64,000 nt of DNA, taken from the NCBI GenBank assembly GCA_963921825.1, contig OY997589.1, positions 81,266,523 to 81,330,522 of the forward strand, in the 5' to 3' direction. Positions 31,998 to 42,649 of this stretch are shown here, piece by piece. The position numbers and the translations under genes were made by a program. Under the pieces are notes generated by a model, which saw only the letters and a program-made list of their open reading frames with translations, had not been told where the DNA came from and searched no databases. Positions within the stretch are counted from its first letter, which is position 1. Every line of letters begins with the position of its first letter. Source of the stretch: Erodium maritimum. Its lineage: Eukaryota > Streptophyta > Magnoliopsida > Geraniales > Geraniaceae.

Positions 31998-32981
31998 CAG
32001 GCACAACCGAGCTCTGGTGACCCAAGAGCAAAGTGTGCGCAAGTGACCCGAGATCTCCGATTTCGGCGAACCGCATATGGTTAAATCCTAAGCTTCCCGA
32101 GCATCTGGCGACGAGCTTCGACAACAAAACCCACACCATAGCTACGGACCACCACAATTTGGACGATGGGGTTAGCATAATTGGTTCACTAGCCCCGACT
32201 TCGGCGAACCAAATAGGAGGGAGCCTGAGCGTCCAGCGAGATAATGGACATCGAGCTTTGACCTTCCACACCATACCAAAGATACGAGAGGAGACTGATG
32301 AAGAGCACCGACAGTCCAACCCCCACCACAACAGCGGAGAAACAAACTTAGACGAGGAGGTATCCAGCTCTTGCGCCACAGCTGCCGGACGAGGAGGCTG
32401 AGGCGGTTCCTAGAAGAGAGTTGGAGGCGACCGACGAGCAGACAAAGAGGGGATGAAAAAGCGAAGGAAAAGTAAGGGATAGGAGAAGGTCGTCCCCCGT
32501 TATCGTCTATGACCGGAAATCGTGACCATCAGCGGAGGATTTCAGAAGAAGTTCTGATATCGTATTAGAGAACCATTAAAAATAAAAACTCAAGATGATA
32601 ATTGAACGGTTCATTATTATTATGATCCACCGATTACCAAAACAAAGTAAAATGACAAATTTTTCAAAATTGAGTGAGTATGAGTAATCAAGCTAGGGAG
32701 AAAGGTCACAAAGCTAATGCAGTTTTTTAAGAGCACAGTCATCGGCGAGATGGCGCTGGCGAGGAGAAATCGCTGGCGAGGAGGAGGCGGGGAGCTGGCG
32801 AGAAGCAGGCGAGGAGGGCGTCGGCGAGATAGAGAGACGTTGGCGATCTCACTGGCAGATCTCGCTGGCGTGTTTAACTGGGTTAGCCTCGGTCGGCGCG
32901 TCGGCCGTTGGCGAGTCACTCGCTGGCGACACGTGACGTGGTCGCTGGCACCTATATTTATTGTTATTTACACTTTCCCCC

Positions 32982-32989
32982 TATAAATA
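32982..32989 (+). promoter_or_regulatory. TATA box before the first SANT ORF
   Basis: TATAAATA about 90 bp before the ATG at 33080 and 130 bp before that at 33121, after a GC-rich subterminal region. Confidence 0.5.
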
Positions 32990-33079
32990 TCACCCCCACA
33001 ACTCATTTTTCACACACATTCAAACATCTACTCTCTCATTTCTCCTTCTACTCCACTTCTAAATTTTCATATTTTCGTT

Positions 33080-33813
33080 ATGTCTTTCGATCTCAACGAG
33101 TGGGAAGCATCTATAGGGCGATGGCGGACGACGCGATGTCCCAAGAGTTCTTGGACCCGAGCTTTTCCCCTAACCCGACGGTCCAATCCTCTCCAACTAT
33201 TACCGAGCCCGCCGACGTGGGTCTATCAAAGGCCAAAGCAAAGCGTGTCTTGTGGACAAACGACGAGGACTGCAGGTTAGTGAAAGCTTGGATGCACCAC
33301 TCGTACGACTCAGTTCACGGTAACCAAAAGCATAATCTGAAGTACTGGGGGGCCATCGTTGAGGAACTTTCTTCTACTCGGGGTTGGGATGATCCGCTGA
33401 GGACGGCTAAGCAGCCAAAGACCACTGGAAGTAGACAAATACCAAAGTGATGTTCTTTCAAGGGCTATGGGGCCTATGGGGCAGTACAGGAGTACAGGAG
33501 GGGTGCTAATACGGACGGTCAACCGCAGTACAGGAGGCCTATGGGGCAGAAGGCTGCCAAGGCTGCGAGGCTCAGAGGTAAAACCTCTGCATCATCCTCT
33601 AAGGAAGCGGTTACCGAGCGTGTCGAGAGGGCCCATATAGCTGCCAAAGAAGCACGCACTGCCAGGACTATTGAGAAGGCCGCGTAGCTGAAGGTGATGG
33701 CATTCCAGCAGTGGGTGGAAGCGGAAGCAAGGGACACTTCGGCCATGACTCCCCCCCAACTCGAGGCCCACACTACGCAACTTACGATTTTGCGCAATCT
33801 GATGAACCAGTGA
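33080..33813 (+). pseudogene. Harbinger ORF1-like Myb/SANT protein, broken
   Basis: From 33121 a frame gives a SANT-type segment (RVLWTNDEDCRLVKAWMHHS, then NLKYWGAIVEEL) and stops at 33448-33450. The typical C-terminal part resumes downstream around 33530-33813 (GQKAAKAARLRGKTSASSSK, VEAEARDTSAMTPPQLEAHT) with a premature stop near 33685. These proteins help the Harbinger transposase enter the nucleus and bind DNA. The frameshift and stop make this copy inactive. Confidence 0.65.
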
Positions 33814-34080
33814 CGCCGCTGTTTATTTTACTTTCTTGTGTTTGTTTTTTGAAATTGTATTTCCAGTTTCTTTAATAAATTGTTTTATATTTTATGTTTC
33901 GGTAATTTTTTTACAAAAACTGTTGTTGTATGTTTCGGTAATCAATTGTTGGTTTTTTACTTTGGTCAAACAAATAGTTGTTTTTTTACATTTAAAATTG
34001 TAGGTTTTTTGGGATGTGTGTCATTAATGACACCACCACCAAAAAGACCAAAATGCCCCTTGGTGGCCGGCGTCTTGGGC

Positions 34081-34088
34081 TATAAATA
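34081..34088 (+). promoter_or_regulatory. TATA box before the second SANT ORF
   Basis: TATAAATA 108 bp before the ATG at 34189, followed by a CT-rich leader, as in plant core promoters. Confidence 0.5.
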
Positions 34089-34188
34089 GAACCATCTCTT
34101 CCTTCGTTCTTCACACCTCTTCTCCCAATTCTCTCTCTATCTCCCGACCTTTTTTCGTTCTTATTTTCTCCCCTTCTTCGAAGCACCA

Positions 34189-34578
34189 ATGGCCGTCGTA
34201 GCTTCATACCCGTGGACCAACGAGGAAGAGATGATGTTGGTTCTATGTTGGCTACAGGACGCCCGGCCGGGCCCAAATCATAGGTATTGGCCGGTAGTCT
34301 ACGCCAATTTTGTCCACGGTGCTCCGGCCAATTCCCCGTCGAGAACCCAAAAGTAGTGTCGAGACCACTGACAGGATCTCGCCAGGAAAATCCACCGTTA
34401 TGAACTGTGCTACCGTGTAGCAGTTCATAACTCCCCACTGGGAAGTACCGAGAATTACCATCGCTCTGTAGCGGCCGCTGAGCACCACAGGGTCCATGGC
34501 CAACATTTCACGAAGTTCTTTCTGTGGGAGATCGTTCGAGACCATCCCAAATTCCTGCAGTACGTTCACGAGCTGTAA
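34189..34578 (+). pseudogene. Second Myb/SANT-like ORF, one internal stop
   Basis: 129 codons from ATG to TAA with a single in-frame TAG at 34354-34356. The first part reads YPWTNEEEMMLVLCWLQ and YWPVVYANFV; after the stop the frame continues CRDHWQDLARKIHRYELCYR and ends FLWEIVRDHPKFLQYVHEL. The W-W spacing and the RDHW segment fit a SANT/trihelix-like DNA-binding fold. It is distinct in sequence from the first SANT frame in the same element. Confidence 0.6.
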
Positions 34579-35199
34579 ATCGTGAACGTGTAATAAAATT
34601 ATATATCGTTTAATTATGTTTTAAATTACCATCTGTGTGCTAAATTATGTTTTAATTATCGTCTGTGTGCTATATGTATAATTATAATAAAGTTGTGGGT
34701 TTGAGTAGCATTTTTTTTTATACTTGCTTTTTCCCATCTCGTCGGCGGCTCCTCGCCAGCACCAGTACCCCCACTGCAGAGCTCGCTGGCGGTGAGCTGG
34801 TGAGATGATTAAAAAAAATATTTTAAACTATTTCGCCGGTGCCATCTCGCCGGCAACCGACAAGATGGTTGTGGATGCTCTAAGATTGTCCTCGTTAGTT
34901 ATGATATCCACTAAGTTGCAATTCGTGCAAATTGCATTAGTATTTAATCAAAAGTACTTATTACCATATCCAATTATGAATGTGAGAAACACGAAGTTGA
35001 TCACCTTCTGTCAAAGTATGATCACACAATCAATAGAAACAATAAGAAAATCGAGCTATATATACATAAATTGTTGATCCCGATGTCATACATGTAGCTC
35101 GATTGTCACTGTACATTTTTTTGTCATCCAAGAATCCGCCTTTAAATGTTAGCTATTCGTTTCCTCCTCTTGATCATTATCAGTCATTGAGTTTCCCTC

Positions 35200-38100
35200 T
35201 TAGATCATTCGGAGTGTATGCATAGCCATTCCCAAGCCTTTAGAGTTTGTATAGAACACGAGTTGTAGTTCTTTCATACATTCCGCCATCGAGGGCCTCT
35301 CGTTACTCTCGGGACGGACACAACGCGATGCCAAGTTCGCAAACATGGATATCGACTCCATAGTGTAAGAACCTCGTTTCATCTCCGGATCTATCACCTT
35401 TCCCAATTTTTTTCGGTCGTTTAGTATGTGCCTTACCTGAAAGAAAGGAAAAAAAAATAATGCTTTAGCAGATGTACTTAAAAAAATCATGAGTGTAGGG
35501 TTGGGGAAGACTTGTCGTGCCTGTAGGACGAGGTTTTGGTCGTTCGGGCCCTGGCTTATGTCCACGGCCCTACGCCCGGTCAGAAGCTCGAGTAGAACTA
35601 CTCCGAATGCATAGACATCGCTTTGTAAAGTGAGCTTTCCCGTCTGTCAACAAAAGATACATTTGGTTATTCAAGATGGTATAACAATCTTGCTATTTAA
35701 AAAAAATTAAATTAAAAAAAAAAAAAAACTCAAAATCTTAATATCCGGTCATTTTAAATTCTAAGGATAAAATCGTAATTTTAAAATAAATTAACACAAA
35801 ATACAACAAAAATATGAGTTCAATGTGCTTTTCTTCGTCATTATCCGATAATAAAGTTGTGACTTGCAAAATTATACATGACATTTTTTTTGCAAGGGAT
35901 ATTTGCAAAAAAATACCTTAATGTATTCATTTTTGCAACTTGAAGCCATCTTCTTTTATAATTATAGAAGAAAGTGCGTTGGACTTGTCATTTTTGTTGC
36001 ATTTGTATAAATTTACTGAAAATAACGAGTTTATCCTTGAAAATTAAAAATTAAAATATAATAACTAAAGTACAAGTTTTTAATACTCTTTTTTTTATTG
36101 GAGAGAAAACCGGAAAATGTTACTCTAACCTAATCTACTCTCTACTAACATCTACTCTAAAGAAGCTTTAATTTATGTCCAAGTAAAACTCTCAAAAGGC
36201 TCTCCAAAATAAACCTCTCAGAGATTCCTCTCGAAACCTAGAAAGGTTCTAGCCGCCGCCGTCTTCAACCTCCCTCTTCGACCACTGTCGTCGGCCTTCC
36301 GCTGCCTCTCCACCGCAACAGGCTCCTCTCCAACCAGCGGCGCCCAGCCACGCTAATCCGCCGCGCTCGTGCCTCGCCTCCGACCGTGGTGCCGGGACAG
36401 CCTTCGCCGCCACCAGATCTCCCTCACCTCCTCCGTGATCATTTCCGCTTCCCCGATGACGGATCTGCCTCCCTCTCGCCGTGCTGAGTCGGAAATGACC
36501 AACTCCGGCCAGATCCGCTCGCATGCAGAGGTCGCCCGTGGCCGCGGGACCTCCGTACTGCACCAGGCTCTTAGCGCCATCGAGTTTCCGCCGATGTCTG
36601 CCCCGGCGTCTCCACCCCCTCGACAACAGCCACCCAAGACGACAGATCCGAAGGACAAGCCGGGCTCGTCCTCGACAGATCCGACGGCCCTCTCGGGCCT
36701 GACCTCGCCCACCGAGCCGCCCCAGATCGCCGACGGTGTGACTGATCCGGCGGGACTCAGCCCGCCCTACCCCGGCCTGTCATCAACGCCGAGGGAGGGC
36801 TAACGGGACTTGATCACTCTCCCCCGGCCAGTCCACTCTCCGACGAATATCCACCGCCCTCCTTCGTCCGAGTGGGGACGGACTGCTACCCCCCATCAAC
36901 CCGAGGATTGCCAGCCATCAGGGACAGTTTTGGAGGTTCAGACACCTCGGATCTCCCCAATCCTGGACTGGGAAGACGAGGATGAGGAACTGGTGGTCTC
37001 GGACGAGGGGATCCCATTGTTTACCTCGGGATCGTATGAATTTTCCTCGGCAGCAAGGGTTGCAGGGGATGGATCGCACAACCAGCACATCGTCTGCGGG
37101 ATGATGTTGAAGAAATGGAAGGTTACGGGGATCCGAGTTGAATTCCTGACCCCCACCGTCACGGGTTATCACTTCCCGTCTGCACGGACTATGGAAGATA
37201 TCCGCCATAGGGCCCCGTGGAGTTTTAAGGGCTTCCCTCTCCTCTTTGAACCGCTCCGGCGCTTCGATCGATCGGAAGACATCAGTTTCAATCATGTGGA
37301 ACTCGGGGTCAAGGCACTGAATGTCCCGGGAGGGCAAGGAATTCTTACATTCGAGGCCTTCTGGCGGGCAGTATAGGCACACAAATCCTATCGGCCCCTA
37401 TCCCAACGGTCCGTCGGGAGGACAGGCATCTCTGGATGCGAGTCCGTATGGAGCTGTCCCGGCCACTGCGACGGAGAACCAAACTCCGCTTCTCAGGTAC
37501 TGATTCTTCCACTGTGATTGACCTACAATATGAGAGGGTGGTGGAATTTTGTCGCATGTGTGGTATGTTGACACACAGGCTACCGAACTGTCAGACGCTG
37601 CTCCAAGGGATTGGTCGGGAGATGGTCCGCTATGATAGGTCTATCCTGGTCCCCCGGGACTTCGATGTAGACCAGCTGATCCAAAGGGTCTGGGAGACAC
37701 CTCCTCCAACTTCACATCCGACGATCACCTACCTCCTGAGCGACCTCACTCTAAACCCTATGATCCGTTCTAGGGAAATAACTATGGAGGCTGAGGCGTC
37801 CAATGCAGGCAGTCCGAAGCCTGACCTTCTGACTAAGGTTAACCCTGAAGGGTTGACCAATATCTTACAGGGGGTGGCTGTGGAGAACCCTACCCGCCTC
37901 CCAAGTCCACAAAGCCTGACCTTCTAGCTAACATCCACTCTGCCGATGGTCCCGCGACCGGAGCTCCTCCTGGATTCAATGCGATGATGAGGAAGGAAGA
38001 AGAGCCAGAGCCGCGGGGCTACCCGGCGGATCTTCAGGGGAGTCTAGGCAAAGGAGGCCCCAGCAGGGGCAAAGGGAAGAAGACCACCCTGAAGACCAGA

Positions 38101-40645
38101 AGTGGATCGCTGTATGCTCGCCCACCGGAGACCAAGAAGCGCAAGGGGGACCTGACTACCCACCAGCAGCCCTGGGAGCTGTTATTTCAGGGGGATGAAC
38201 AAGCAGATGGAGCGGAGGTCCAGAGGCCTCCGATGGAGGAATGATCGGCCCCAGCAGGGGTGGGAGGCGTCGACACCAGCCTATACCCACAGACCCGGGA
38301 CAGCCAATGATGGGAGGTCCCGGGCAGCCTGCACTATCAGCACCAGTCACTTTATTTTACTGCTATTTCTGTTATGTTTGTTGGGACTATGTTTTTTCTG
38401 TTGGTTTTGGACATTGCTTTATTTTCCCCCGTTATGTTGAAACGGCGGTAGGGGGTTATCTTGAGTTGTTGCCCACAAGTTCAAGTGGGCTAAAATTATG
38501 GGTCCATGAGCGTCGGGCTTGCTACGGTCGGCCCGGACAAACATCTGGAACCCGAGACGGTCACGCCTCATCTTGTCTGATTGCCAGTTGGCATTAATGA
38601 AATATCTGGTTACCCGTTTCAAAAAAACATCTACTCTAAAATAGACGAACGTACTAAAGTACAAACATGTGACTCCAAGGAGGTGAGAGGGAGTGCTTCG
38701 TCATCCGGCGAACCCCAATGAATAGTTTAGGATACTTTTTTATAATTCATTTTTATACAATTGTAACAAACAAAAAAAAAACAGGTTCAAGGTATTTTTT
38801 ACGATTATCAAAAAAGAAAACTACAAAGACACAATACTTTTAGGGCATCCACAGTCGCAGACGGGGAGTTGGCGGGGAGCTGGCGGGGAGGCGTTGGCAA
38901 GGAGCAATCGTCGGCGAGGAGCTGGCTGGGAGGTAGTTGGCGGGAAGGGCTGGCTGGGAGCTCCACGGCTCTTCTCACCGCCGGTTAAGAACAAAAATAT
39001 GAAGAAAAAAAAGGGTATATAGCTGACTATAAGCCACCTAGCATTGTAGGGTACTGACCGATAGAGCTGACTATAAGCCAACAAAAAATAATTTTATATT
39101 CTCCCCTCCAGTCCCTCCCCGCCAGCAACCAACTATTGGACTGTGGATGCCCTTACGGCATTATCTCTTTTTAGGATCATCCTTGAAAGTAAAAGTATTG
39201 CTAGTCCTTGTAAGTTGTAACATAATGACACCACAAAAAGGTGCATACCGATGTATACTCAGGATCGAAGTAGCCAAAGGTACCAAGCACTCTAGCAGTC
39301 ACATGTGTCTCTTGGCCTTCTGGCATCAACTTGGCCAGCCCGAAATCAGAAATCTATGCCAATTATGAGTTCTTCGTTAGCTTCACATGTCTTGTTATAT
39401 ATATAGCATATTGGTACAATGTAGAAATCACTTTAACTGGTTCTCTACCTTTGCTTCATAGTTTTCACTTAGAAGAACATTGGTGGATTTGAAATCTCTA
39501 TGAACAATAGGAATGCCAACTGCAGAACTTGAATGGAGATAAGCAAGTCCTCTTGCTGCTCCAATTGCCACCTTTAGTCTTGAAGGCCAATCCATTTTCG
39601 TTTCCCCAATTCCTACAACTCGATCAAAACCGAGGACTTTAACACGAAGAGAAATGTACATGTAACTGATAGAATATAAATCTATAATTACGTATAGAAA
39701 GACTGATTCAGCTTAAAGTTAAAACAAGATCCAATTATTATTTTATATTGTAACAATAACACTGCTTAAACTGTAATTACTAACCGTTTAGGTGATCTTG
39801 CAGGTTCCCGTTTCGCATATATTCATACACTAGGAAGCGATGCTTCCCATCGGCACAATACCCCATCAAGGTCACAAGATTCGGGTGGTTTAATCTGCTC
39901 AAGATGTCAACTTCTACGCGGAACTCACGCTCCCCCTCGGCCGCCTTAAACGGTGTCAGATCCATCTTCTTGATCGCCACAACCTTCAAGAAACACGAGT
40001 AAATGAGGCGATTTTGGAGTTGGGATAATGTCACAAAAGTATATTAAATCTGTCACATTTCCCGTTTAATTATGTTGGCCCTTATTCTATGATGCGAACT
40101 TGACTTTGGAAGATGAAGAGTTGATCACTGATAAGAGTTGATCTTTTCATTCGTGATCTTTTTTCTATTCATTTTTATAAGGATATTTTCGTAATTGACA
40201 ACAATGCCAAGTACAATATACTTTTGTGAGATTACCTAAGAATATATGGAACATGGTTTGCATCTGGGAACTAATCAAAATCAAATTTTTTTCAACATAG
40301 ACATACCTCTCCTGTTCGTAGAGTGCCCTTGTAAACCCGGCCAAACCCTCCTTTGCCTAGCAAATTGTCCTCGCTGAAAGAATTCGACGCCTCCTCCATC
40401 TCCTTCAGCGTGAACACCGACGAACCATGGTGCCTTTTCGTTGGCTGAGGAGCTTGATCCTCCAGCTGCCAATACTGCACATGTTTATAAACCCCTGAAA
40501 CCGAGTTCTGATCATGAGCTCACCGTAACAAAACACTACCCTTATGTTTCCACCACCAAGAAGTAAAAAACTTACAAGGATCCGTTTGATCTTGAGACCT
40601 GTTCCTCCTCCGTTTGTTCCACGCCGAGACCAACCCGAAAGGCAT
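35200..40645 (-). CDS. PBL28: Receptor-like cytoplasmic kinase, PBL28-like (seven exons, intact)
   Basis: Minus-strand exons 40645-40576, 40494-40307, 39983-39785, 39612-39449, 39353-39249, 35643-35521 and 35436-35200 give 361 aa. Kinase landmarks: glycine loop GKGGFG (70-75), Lys91 in [12 protein letters not shown] (190-197), DFGLAK (210-215), activation segment [12 protein letters not shown], then [19 protein letters not shown]. There is no signal peptide or membrane span, so this is an RLCK-VII/PBL-type cytoplasmic kinase, here closest to Arabidopsis PBL28 as I recall it. PBLs relay signals from surface receptors; the partner is unknown. Intron 5 (35644-39248) is swollen by a LINE and a MITE. 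Intron 6 (84 bp) has a GC donor and is in frame without a stop. All other sites are GT-AG. Confidence 0.93.
36162..38627 (+). mobile_element. LINE insertion in the kinase intron, ORF1-only, with perfect target duplication
   Basis: AACATCTACTCTAAA occurs at 36147-36161 and again at 38626-38640, directly after the A-tail, so the ends are exact to within a few bases of A. The element has a GC-rich 5' UTR, ORF1 with zinc knuckle, then a 3' UTR ending TTAATGAAATATCTGG...CGTTTC + A7. ORF2 is wholly absent from its roughly 2.5 kb. It is antisense to the kinase gene. Confidence 0.85.
36456..38244 (+). pseudogene. LINE ORF1 (DUF4283 and CCHC zinc knuckle), frameshifted
   Basis: The first ATG frame (36456-36803) encodes a Pro/Ser/Thr-rich N-terminus. 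The next frame (36810-37376) encodes an acidic stretch and the DUF4283-like core ([40 protein letters not shown]). A third frame (37436-37927) carries the knuckle [14 protein letters not shown] with all four ligands kept, followed by the C-terminal tail, and 37984-38244 a basic Lys/Arg/Gly-rich end. Only two or three frameshifts separate these parts, so inactivation is fairly recent. ORF1 coats LINE RNA and may be supplied in trans for elements of this kind. Confidence 0.75.
38843..39152. mobile_element. PIF/Harbinger MITE (Tourist-like), 310 bp
   Basis: Perfect 14-bp terminal inverted repeats GGGCATCCACAGTC / GACTGTGGATGCCC, flanked on both sides by TTA. No coding sequence. Interior has CTGGCGGGGAG repeats on the left and CCCGCCAGC on the right, like the subterminal regions of 32731-34880. 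Lies in intron 5 of the kinase gene, about 100 bp from exon 5. Confidence 0.92.
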
Positions 40646-41250
40646 AGTTTCTTTATCGAACAAGATCTAGTAAGAAGCAACAATTTCCATTCCAAGGTAA
40701 GTTTCTTGAATTTTGATGTGGAAACTCTTGATGCCGGATCAATACATGGGTTCGATCCGATTTTGTGAACTTGGAAATGGAATGATTATTTTAGGTATAT
40801 TGAGCAAGTGAAGTTAGATGGGGAAGAGCACTGAACTACAAGTTTCGTCCCAACCACTTTGGATTCAAGGAGAGAAAAGGAAGAGAGAATGTACTTTAAG
40901 TAAAAGGAAAAGCCCCGAAAGGGAAAGATAGTTGGTGCTTTGCTTGCGTACCATTTGTTTGGGTAATGGGTTTGAAAGCTAAATGCAATCTGAAACCCCT
41001 CTTCGTTTTGATTCGTCATAGGCAGGTTTGGCGGTGGTTGCGATGTATTTTTCGAGATGAAATGTATGGCATAGGGGTTGGTTTTTGGTATGGAATGGTG
41101 TCGTTTTTGACATTGAATTGTGATATAAGTCGACGTGGGTTTACATTTCAATAGGAGCCGACAAATAGGTCGTGGGTCAAACCAACTCTGATACTATGTT
41201 AACTTTTGTTTCTGAATGTATCCCTTATATCGGGCCAACCTTCTATAACT
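40646..41250. other. Upstream region of the kinase gene
   Basis: No coding region recognised. Short frames on both strands have no family resemblance. It should contain the kinase promoter and 5' UTR, but no convincing TATA box was identified. Confidence 0.4.
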
Positions 41251-41269
41251 AAAACTTCAACCTCTTTAG

Positions 41270-41654
41270 GTCGTCAATCAAAACAGGCTCCGTCTAGAGT
41301 TTCGAATCGTCAGAGTCGACCACCCAGTTTTGTAGGGGACTACTACATCACTCATATCAAACCAGCCAATTCTAGGAGTCGGGAGAGAGTTGTAAATATT
41401 GTGGACATTGGGAAACAGATCTTACAACAGACTCAAGCTACTCAACATGCTCATGCACCTAAAGCTTTTGATGATCCGACCTTGACTTCGGATGGTGAAA
41501 AGTGGGTCACTGATGGGTGATTTTGTGTTTTCGCTTTTGTTTGGAGTTTTGGTCCCTCAGCTCCTTTCGAGAGCTCCGTTGTATTGGTTTTCTTTGGTTA
41601 GATCCTAATTGGATCTAAATTTTTCTAATAAAATTTTTCGAGCTTATCCAAAAG
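41270..41654 (+). mobile_element. 5'-truncated retroposon, 385 bp, with 19-bp target duplication
   Basis: AAAACTTCAACCTCTTTAG at 41251-41269 and AAAACTTCAACCTTTTTAG at 41655-41673 differ by one base. The insert ends with TTCTAATAAAATTTTTCGAG and an A-rich tail, like the LINE tails in this window. It carries the end of an open frame stopping at 41518-41520 (GDYYITHIKPANSRSRERVV region), which I cannot assign to a known domain. Confidence 0.75.
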
Positions 41655-42089
41655 AAAACTTCAACCTTTTTAGTTGGGTGTAATCTTTTTAATTTTTATA
41701 ACCAACTCTTTATTATATTTAGTCGACGTGAGTTCATGTTTCAACAAATCAGATAGAATTGGAACATGAAGCCAAGTCATGCCAATTTGGATATCCTGTG
41801 GACCTCGTGGTTTTCTGAAAGGGGCATCAAGTCTTGTCTCCAGCAGTTCATCATGATTTATGAGCTTTTGTGAAAGTGCCATTTGATGGAGTTTTGAGTT
41901 TTTGGTGATCGTGTGATTGGATATTGCATGTAGAGAAGGAAACAGTGTTGTTGCTTGGTTTGCAAGTGTGTTAGTTCGATGGCTATGGCTTACCAGAAAG
42001 TTAAAGGTGTAATAAACTTGGTCTTGTTGTTGTTCTAAACTTGGAAGAATCGTGCCGTTGACGAAATCTTATTTAAAAAAATGGGCCGG

Positions 42090-42475
42090 TCCGGAATTGA
42101 CAGCCCAACATGGGATCAAGCCTGGTTAAGTACCTAGTGAGGTTGCCGGTCTTGATTGGCCCAATACGGTCGTTGGGCCTGTGAGACATTCTGGATCGAC
42201 AACGGATCGACCAGTTGATATGATGTCGAGTCTGGTAAAGTGCCCAACGAGGTTGCCAGATAAGTGAGACGGTTTGGATTAACAACCTGATATAATGACG
42301 GACTCGATAGAGTGCTTGATGAGGTTGTCAGTCTTGGGTCGGTCCTGACTGACAACCTAATATGGTGTCAAGTCCGATAAAATGACCAATGAGGTACGTT
42401 TAGATCGAAAACATGATATGATGTCTTGCCCGATGAAGTGCTTAGTGAGATACCTAATAAGTATGTCGAACTTTG
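42090..42475. repeat. Diverged minisatellite, about five units of 55-100 bp
   Basis: The pattern GATATGATGTCNAGTCYGGTAAAGTGCCNAACGAGGTTGCC recurs in weakened form near 42110, 42220, 42290, 42360 and 42415, each followed by TTGGRTYGRYAAC-like text. Units vary in length. No coding capacity. Confidence 0.6.
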
Positions 42476-42649
42476 GTTAGTTTGGATTGATAGGCCTAAT
42501 CATGACCCAGTGTTGTCATTGGACTTTGGTAAGTCTTAGATTGGAAATATAGAGCATCTCTAGTCCTTAATAAGGTTGTTGGCTGATCGTGCTGATTGAT
42601 AGAAGGTCAAAGGATTAAAATCGTCGTCGACAATGACCTCCAAACAGAG

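Larger units (their letters stand above)
29460..32570. repeat. Dispersed repeat, split by the gypsy insertion
   Basis: The two outer parts (29460-30112 and 32003-32570, about 1.2 kb together) match the unit at 42650-43740 in the same order. Shared landmarks are GGAAAACACTTYATCTCATC with ACGGTCAACACTGTTGAAC-like text on the left, and GGACGA..CAGAC..GACGAG and AATCRTGRYCRTC blocks on the right. It encodes no recognised protein. Near 32553 a GTTCTGATATCG word resembles an inverted primer site (TGGTATCAGAAC), hinting at an antisense LTR element. Confidence 0.5.
32731..34880 (+). mobile_element. PIF/Harbinger-like element with two Myb/SANT ORF remnants
   Basis: Flanked by TAA at 32728-32730 and 34881-34883. 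Ends read GAGCACAGTCATC and, inverted, GAGCATCCACAACCATC; the subterminal CGGCGAGATGGC is inverted at the other end. A TWA duplication and GRGCATCC ends are typical of PIF/Harbinger. Subterminal regions carry many CTGGCGAG words. Autonomous members encode a DDE transposase and a Myb/SANT protein; here only SANT-type frames are seen, twice, each with its own TATA box. Confidence 0.7.

Noticed and set aside
32033..32401. 122-codon plus-strand frame after the gag-only element
   Set aside because: Lies within the dispersed repeat, starts at the LTR border and has no counterpart frame in the second copy of that repeat.
35200..35565. A single 121-codon exon joining the last two kinase exons
   Set aside because: The extra 28 residues interrupt a conserved kinase segment (NLVLQ-VRHIL) and are bordered by a CAG|GC donor and a TTTCAG acceptor, so an intron is more likely; retention is reported as a finding.
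42553..42568. GAGCATCTCTAGTCC as a further Harbinger terminus
   Set aside because: No matching inverted end or TTA/TAA pair found nearby.
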